Positions 60,989 to 64,000 of a stretch of 64,000 nt of DNA are shown here, piece by piece. Below the pieces are notes generated by a model, which saw only the letters and a list, made by a program, of their open reading frames with translations, was not told the origin of the DNA and made no database searches. The position numbers and the translations under genes were made by a program. Within the stretch, counting starts at the first letter, position 1. Each line of letters begins with the position of its first letter. The stretch is from Galeopsis tetrahit (Eukaryota > Streptophyta > Magnoliopsida > Lamiales > Lamiaceae), in the NCBI GenBank assembly GCA_963675135.1, contig OY776122.1:13934881-13998880 (forward strand), given 5' to 3'.

Positions 60989-63450
60989 TTATTGGGGTCC
61001 TTGGGGGTTAGTCGAGTTCAATGGAATCCAAATGTACATTGGAGTCCTGAACAAGTTTGACCTTCTAAGCTTTCGACCATATTTGTTGCAAAATAAGACC
61101 TTGTTGTCCCTATCTGGCCTATCAGTCGAGTTCGGGTCTACTCTTTGGAGATAGCCTTTTGACTTAATCTCTACTTGAGCAGGCACTTGTCTATGATAGT
61201 CAGAGTAAGGTTTGTATGCATTAGGTCCATACGGTTTATAGACATGTTTAGGTCTTTCTTCACCTTCGATATCATATAACAAAGGTGGAGGATATAGAAC
61301 AGCTTGTGTACGATATTTTGGACCTTCCTGTCTAGGTCTAGACGAGTAGAGTTGAGACTGCCTTATAAAAGGAGGTCTAGACTCTTGTCGTCTAGTCTGT
61401 ACTTGTCTAGTACTAGTCTCCTCGGGATACCAATCCTCGTATCTGACCTGATTTGGTCGTCCACGATTCCTAGTCCTTTGTTGACTTGTCTTAAACGGAA
61501 CAGGCTTGTTGTTAACTTTCTTTTTACCTCCTTTGGTAATTGGAATGTTAACTCGAGCTTGTTTTAGTACAGTACCTTTAGTTGGAGTGTCAATATCGTA
61601 TATCATTGGTTCTTTTCCTTTATCATTAGTCAAGGAGCTTGGGATGAAAATAGTAGGGTTCTTAGGAACTAGAGTAGACGAGCTTGATGTCTTAGCACCT
61701 ATGCCTGTCTTGTCAGCAGGAGCCCTATACCTATCTGACAATTCAAGGTTAACCTTAGATGAGTTAACCAGGTCAGTAAGTTTAAGGTCTAGAGTGACAA
61801 CCTCGGTTTCTAAGAACTTATTACGTTCTTCAAGCTTTTTGAACTTGCTTTGTAAAACATTGAATTCATGTTTCTCAGTAGCATGTGTCTTAAGTAGGTC
61901 TTGATACAACTTGTCTGTCAATGCACACTTATCTTTGAGTTGTCTCAACTCTTCTTGCAAGCGTTCATTTAGGACTGTTATATTAGGATCTACTTTAGAC
62001 TGAGCTTCCTTAAGATCAATGATTTCTTGTCTTAAGATGATGTTTTCGTCACTGACTTCAATGAATGCCTTGTTGGCAAGTAGGAGGTCGTCTTCAACTA
62101 CACTAGTAGAGTGCTGAAGACTACTCCCTACTTTGCTACTGGCAGTGTCACTTTCATCAGATTCTGATTCATCACAAGATTGAAAAGATGTAGCAGATGA
62201 TACCTCTTGGTCGATTTTAGCCATGCAGCATAGACCATCATCTACTATGAAGGCTTCATCGTGATCTTGTTCAGACGGGTAGCTAGATGAGGATGATGGC
62301 AACTCGTCTGAGTCAGAGTCATCATTGGCCATCATTGCCTTCTTACCACGGTTGTATCTTCTTTCCCTTCGTGCTTTGCGTTCTTCTCGATCATCGGTAC
62401 TCAGGTCTGGACATTCATATATGTAGTGACCTGGCTTCTCACAGTTATAGCACAAGATATCATTAGTAGCCTTTTTAATAGGAGAGTTGTTCCTTCGTTT
62501 ATCACGTCTATCAGAACGAGTAATCTTCCTACCATCAGACTCTCTATCTTGTCTGTTACCTTTCGAGACTTCGTCTCTCCTTTCGGACGAGTTTCGGTCT
62601 CGTCTGGTCTCAGACGAGTTCTTAGAAGCAGACCCTCTATGCTCTCTATAGAACTTCTTATATCTTCCGAAACGTTTATTCAGCCTATCAAACTTTCTAA
62701 CCATGAGGCTTACCTGATCCTTCAGACTAAGATCAGTATCTAACTCGTCTTTCACAGAAGTAGACCTAGTTTTAGACTTAGACCTGTCTACTTTAGACGA
62801 ACTAGCGTTAAAAGCAACGTTCTTAGATACAGCATGTTCTCTGTCACTGCTTACTCTGGGTTCATCTTCGTCTAGATCAAACTCATGGGCCTTTAGAGTT
62901 TGAAACATGGTTTCTGCTGTCCATACGTCTATATCTTGGGTATTCTTAACAAGCATTTTTACCATTTTCCATCGACTATCAAGGCTTTTAAGAATCCTAA
63001 GATTGATTTCACGTGGAGTATAAGATTTACCAAGGACTTCCAAGTCATTCATGATTTTAGTAAAACGAGTATCCAACTGGTCTATTGTTTCACCAGCTTT
63101 CATATGAAATGATTCGAATCTTTGGACTGCAGTGGAAAGCTTGCTTTCTTTGATTAGGGATGTCCCTTCACAGATGATAGCTAAGCGATCCCACATTTCT
63201 TTGGCAGTTTTACATTTTAACACTTTTCCCAGATACTCGTTAGGAAGAGTGTGTAAGATGTAGTTCTTGGCCAAGCTATCCAAATTATTCTGTCTCATTT
63301 CTTCTGAGGTTAGTTCTGACCTTGGTTTCTTGACGAGTGTACCCACGGGTTGATTTGCGTCAAGGGCAGCAGTATTGGGGATCATGGTCACAATTGGTCC
63401 TTCAGTGATGACGGAGATCATTAAGTCGTGAGTGGAACTGAAGATACCCC
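60989..63450 (-). pseudogene. Element C gag, 5'-truncated
   Basis: 810 codons open from M at 63421 (MISVITEGPIV). B and D have about 50 further residues upstream, of which only GIFSSTHDL survives before homology stops. CCHC knuckle CYNCEKPGHYIYEC; Arg/Ser/Asp-rich segment before it; coiled coil after; C-terminal Arg/Tyr/Pro-rich linkers. Ends at TAA 60989-60991, seven codons before the GGGTACCTAA mark where B gag ends. It retains much of Gag but lacks start, leader and promoter. Confidence 0.85.
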
Positions 63451-64000
63451 TCCAGCTTTGTTAGATACACTCCCCCTTCCATTTTATTAATTAAATATGT
63501 ATGTAAAATACCATATTTACCCTTTTAGTAAAATTTGCAAAATGTTATAGATACATACACCTCCTCACTTAAAACACTAAACCTAATTTTATAAAAACCC
63601 TAACGCTAATTTTGCAGCCGCCGCCGCCGCCACTTTCCGACAGCCTCCACCTCCTCTGCCGCCACAACCTTCGTCGTCACCCAATCAAAATAAATTTAGA
63701 AAACAAAAAAAAAAAAAGTTTTTTTTCGACCAACCAGTGTCGATCGACACTGGTTGGTCGACCGTAGAATATATCGTCGACTAATTATAGTCGACGAAAA
63801 AAACCTTCGTCGACAACATTGTATCGATAAAATAAAAAAAAAAATTTGGACAAGAAATGTCGACCAAAAACATTATGGTCGACAAATTGCTGTCGACCAC
63901 AATTTTTTTGATCGATATTTATTGTCCAAAATTATTAAAAAAAAGAAAAAAAAACAGAAAAGAAAGAATGTTGCAGTCTTGCTGAGAAAGAAAGAAAAGC
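63451..64000. other. Right flank: CCG-rich tract and TCGAC palindrome cluster
   Basis: Not retroelement coding sequence. AAAACCCTAA and a CCGCCGCCGCCGCC/CTCC stretch (63590-63680) resemble a plant gene leader, but no start codon or ORF follows before the edge. Then a poly-A/T region with many GTCGAC sites and inverted repeats (63720-63940). Confidence 0.5.
63726..63761. repeat. 36-bp perfect palindrome
   Basis: TCGACCAACCAGTGTCGA followed by its exact reverse complement. Next to it are TCGTCGACT-AATTAT-AGTCGACGA (63774-63797) and further GGTCGACA/TGTCGACC pairs up to about 63900, flanked by TTGGACAA (63845) and TTGTCCAA (63924). Confidence 0.9.

Larger units (their letters stand above)
56164..63450 (-). 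mobile_element. Element C, right (5') segment: ORF3 N-terminus, pol and gag, 5'-truncated
   Basis: Continuation of C beyond D. Minus-strand order: gag missing its first roughly 50 codons, gag-pol boundary, pol with three stops, spacer, ORF3 N-terminal part. No 5' LTR or PBS follows gag; homology ends at about 63450 against unrelated DNA. So C lost its 5' end by deletion and cannot be autonomous. Confidence 0.9.

Noticed and set aside
60989..63450. A 5' LTR of element C at the right edge
   Set aside because: No PBS, TG...CA terminus or similarity to 36092-37371 after gag; the 5' end is deleted.
1..64000. CRISPR arrays, rRNA, operons, riboswitches
   Set aside because: Eukaryotic plant DNA; repeats present are LTRs, family words and microsatellites without spacer regularity.

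Overview
This window looks like a retrotransposon-dominated stretch of a flowering-plant nuclear genome, probably a dicot. The evidence is dense Ty1/copia and Ty3/gypsy LTR elements primed by plant initiator tRNA-Met-type sites, GT-AG introns, CCG-rich leaders and AT-rich intergenic DNA. There is no bacterial operon, rRNA, tRNA or CRISPR array. Only one convincing host gene is present, a two-exon gene at 19545-20971. Nearly everything else is LTR retrotransposon, several of them nested.

Layout. (A) 1-8393, minus strand: a SIRE-like copia element with an intact 1650-aa Gag-Pol, a frameshifted third ORF and its 5' LTR; its 3' LTR lies beyond the left edge. A is inserted in (E), a decayed plus-strand copia pol relic (8394-11781 plus LTR remnant), which also carries solo LTR (H) 8630-9933 with TSD GTTGG. 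An LTR-like relic follows (about 12780-13660). (F) 13681-19033, minus: a complete 5.35-kb chromodomain gypsy element with TSD TCAAT; its polyprotein frame is interrupted by eight TAG codons and by nothing else. Then come the host gene, (G) 21782-23266, a small non-autonomous LTR element with a possible intron, and (B) 23630-35308, minus, a complete 11.7-kb SIRE-like element with TSD GGTTT. A SINE candidate lies near 35.9 kb. (C) 36092-63450, minus, is an older 5'-truncated SIRE-like element split by (D) 40365-56163, minus, a very young 15.8-kb element with TSD GAACC. The right edge is non-TE DNA with a CCG-rich tract and a cluster of TCGAC palindromes.

How the parts work together. B, C and D share one plan in transcript order: 5' LTR, tRNA-Met PBS, gag with one zinc knuckle, a gag-pol boundary that breaks the reading frame, pol (protease, integrase, RT, RNase H), a 0.7-0.9 kb spacer, a large extra ORF (ORF3), polypurine tract, 3' LTR. 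A follows the same plan but fuses gag and pol. ORF3 is coiled-coil and charge-rich; by eye its ends share modules between families although the LTRs differ.

The most interesting signals are: a conserved acceptor-like TTGCAG|G between gag and pol in three families whose frames do not agree; a U5 stem with a C-rich loop whose arms covary between families; a 15-bp D-specific DNA word repeated in LTR, spacer and, on the other strand, coding DNA; modular ORF3 proteins with possible own promoters or splice acceptors; and the all-amber decay of gypsy element F. All comparisons were made by eye, with no database search.
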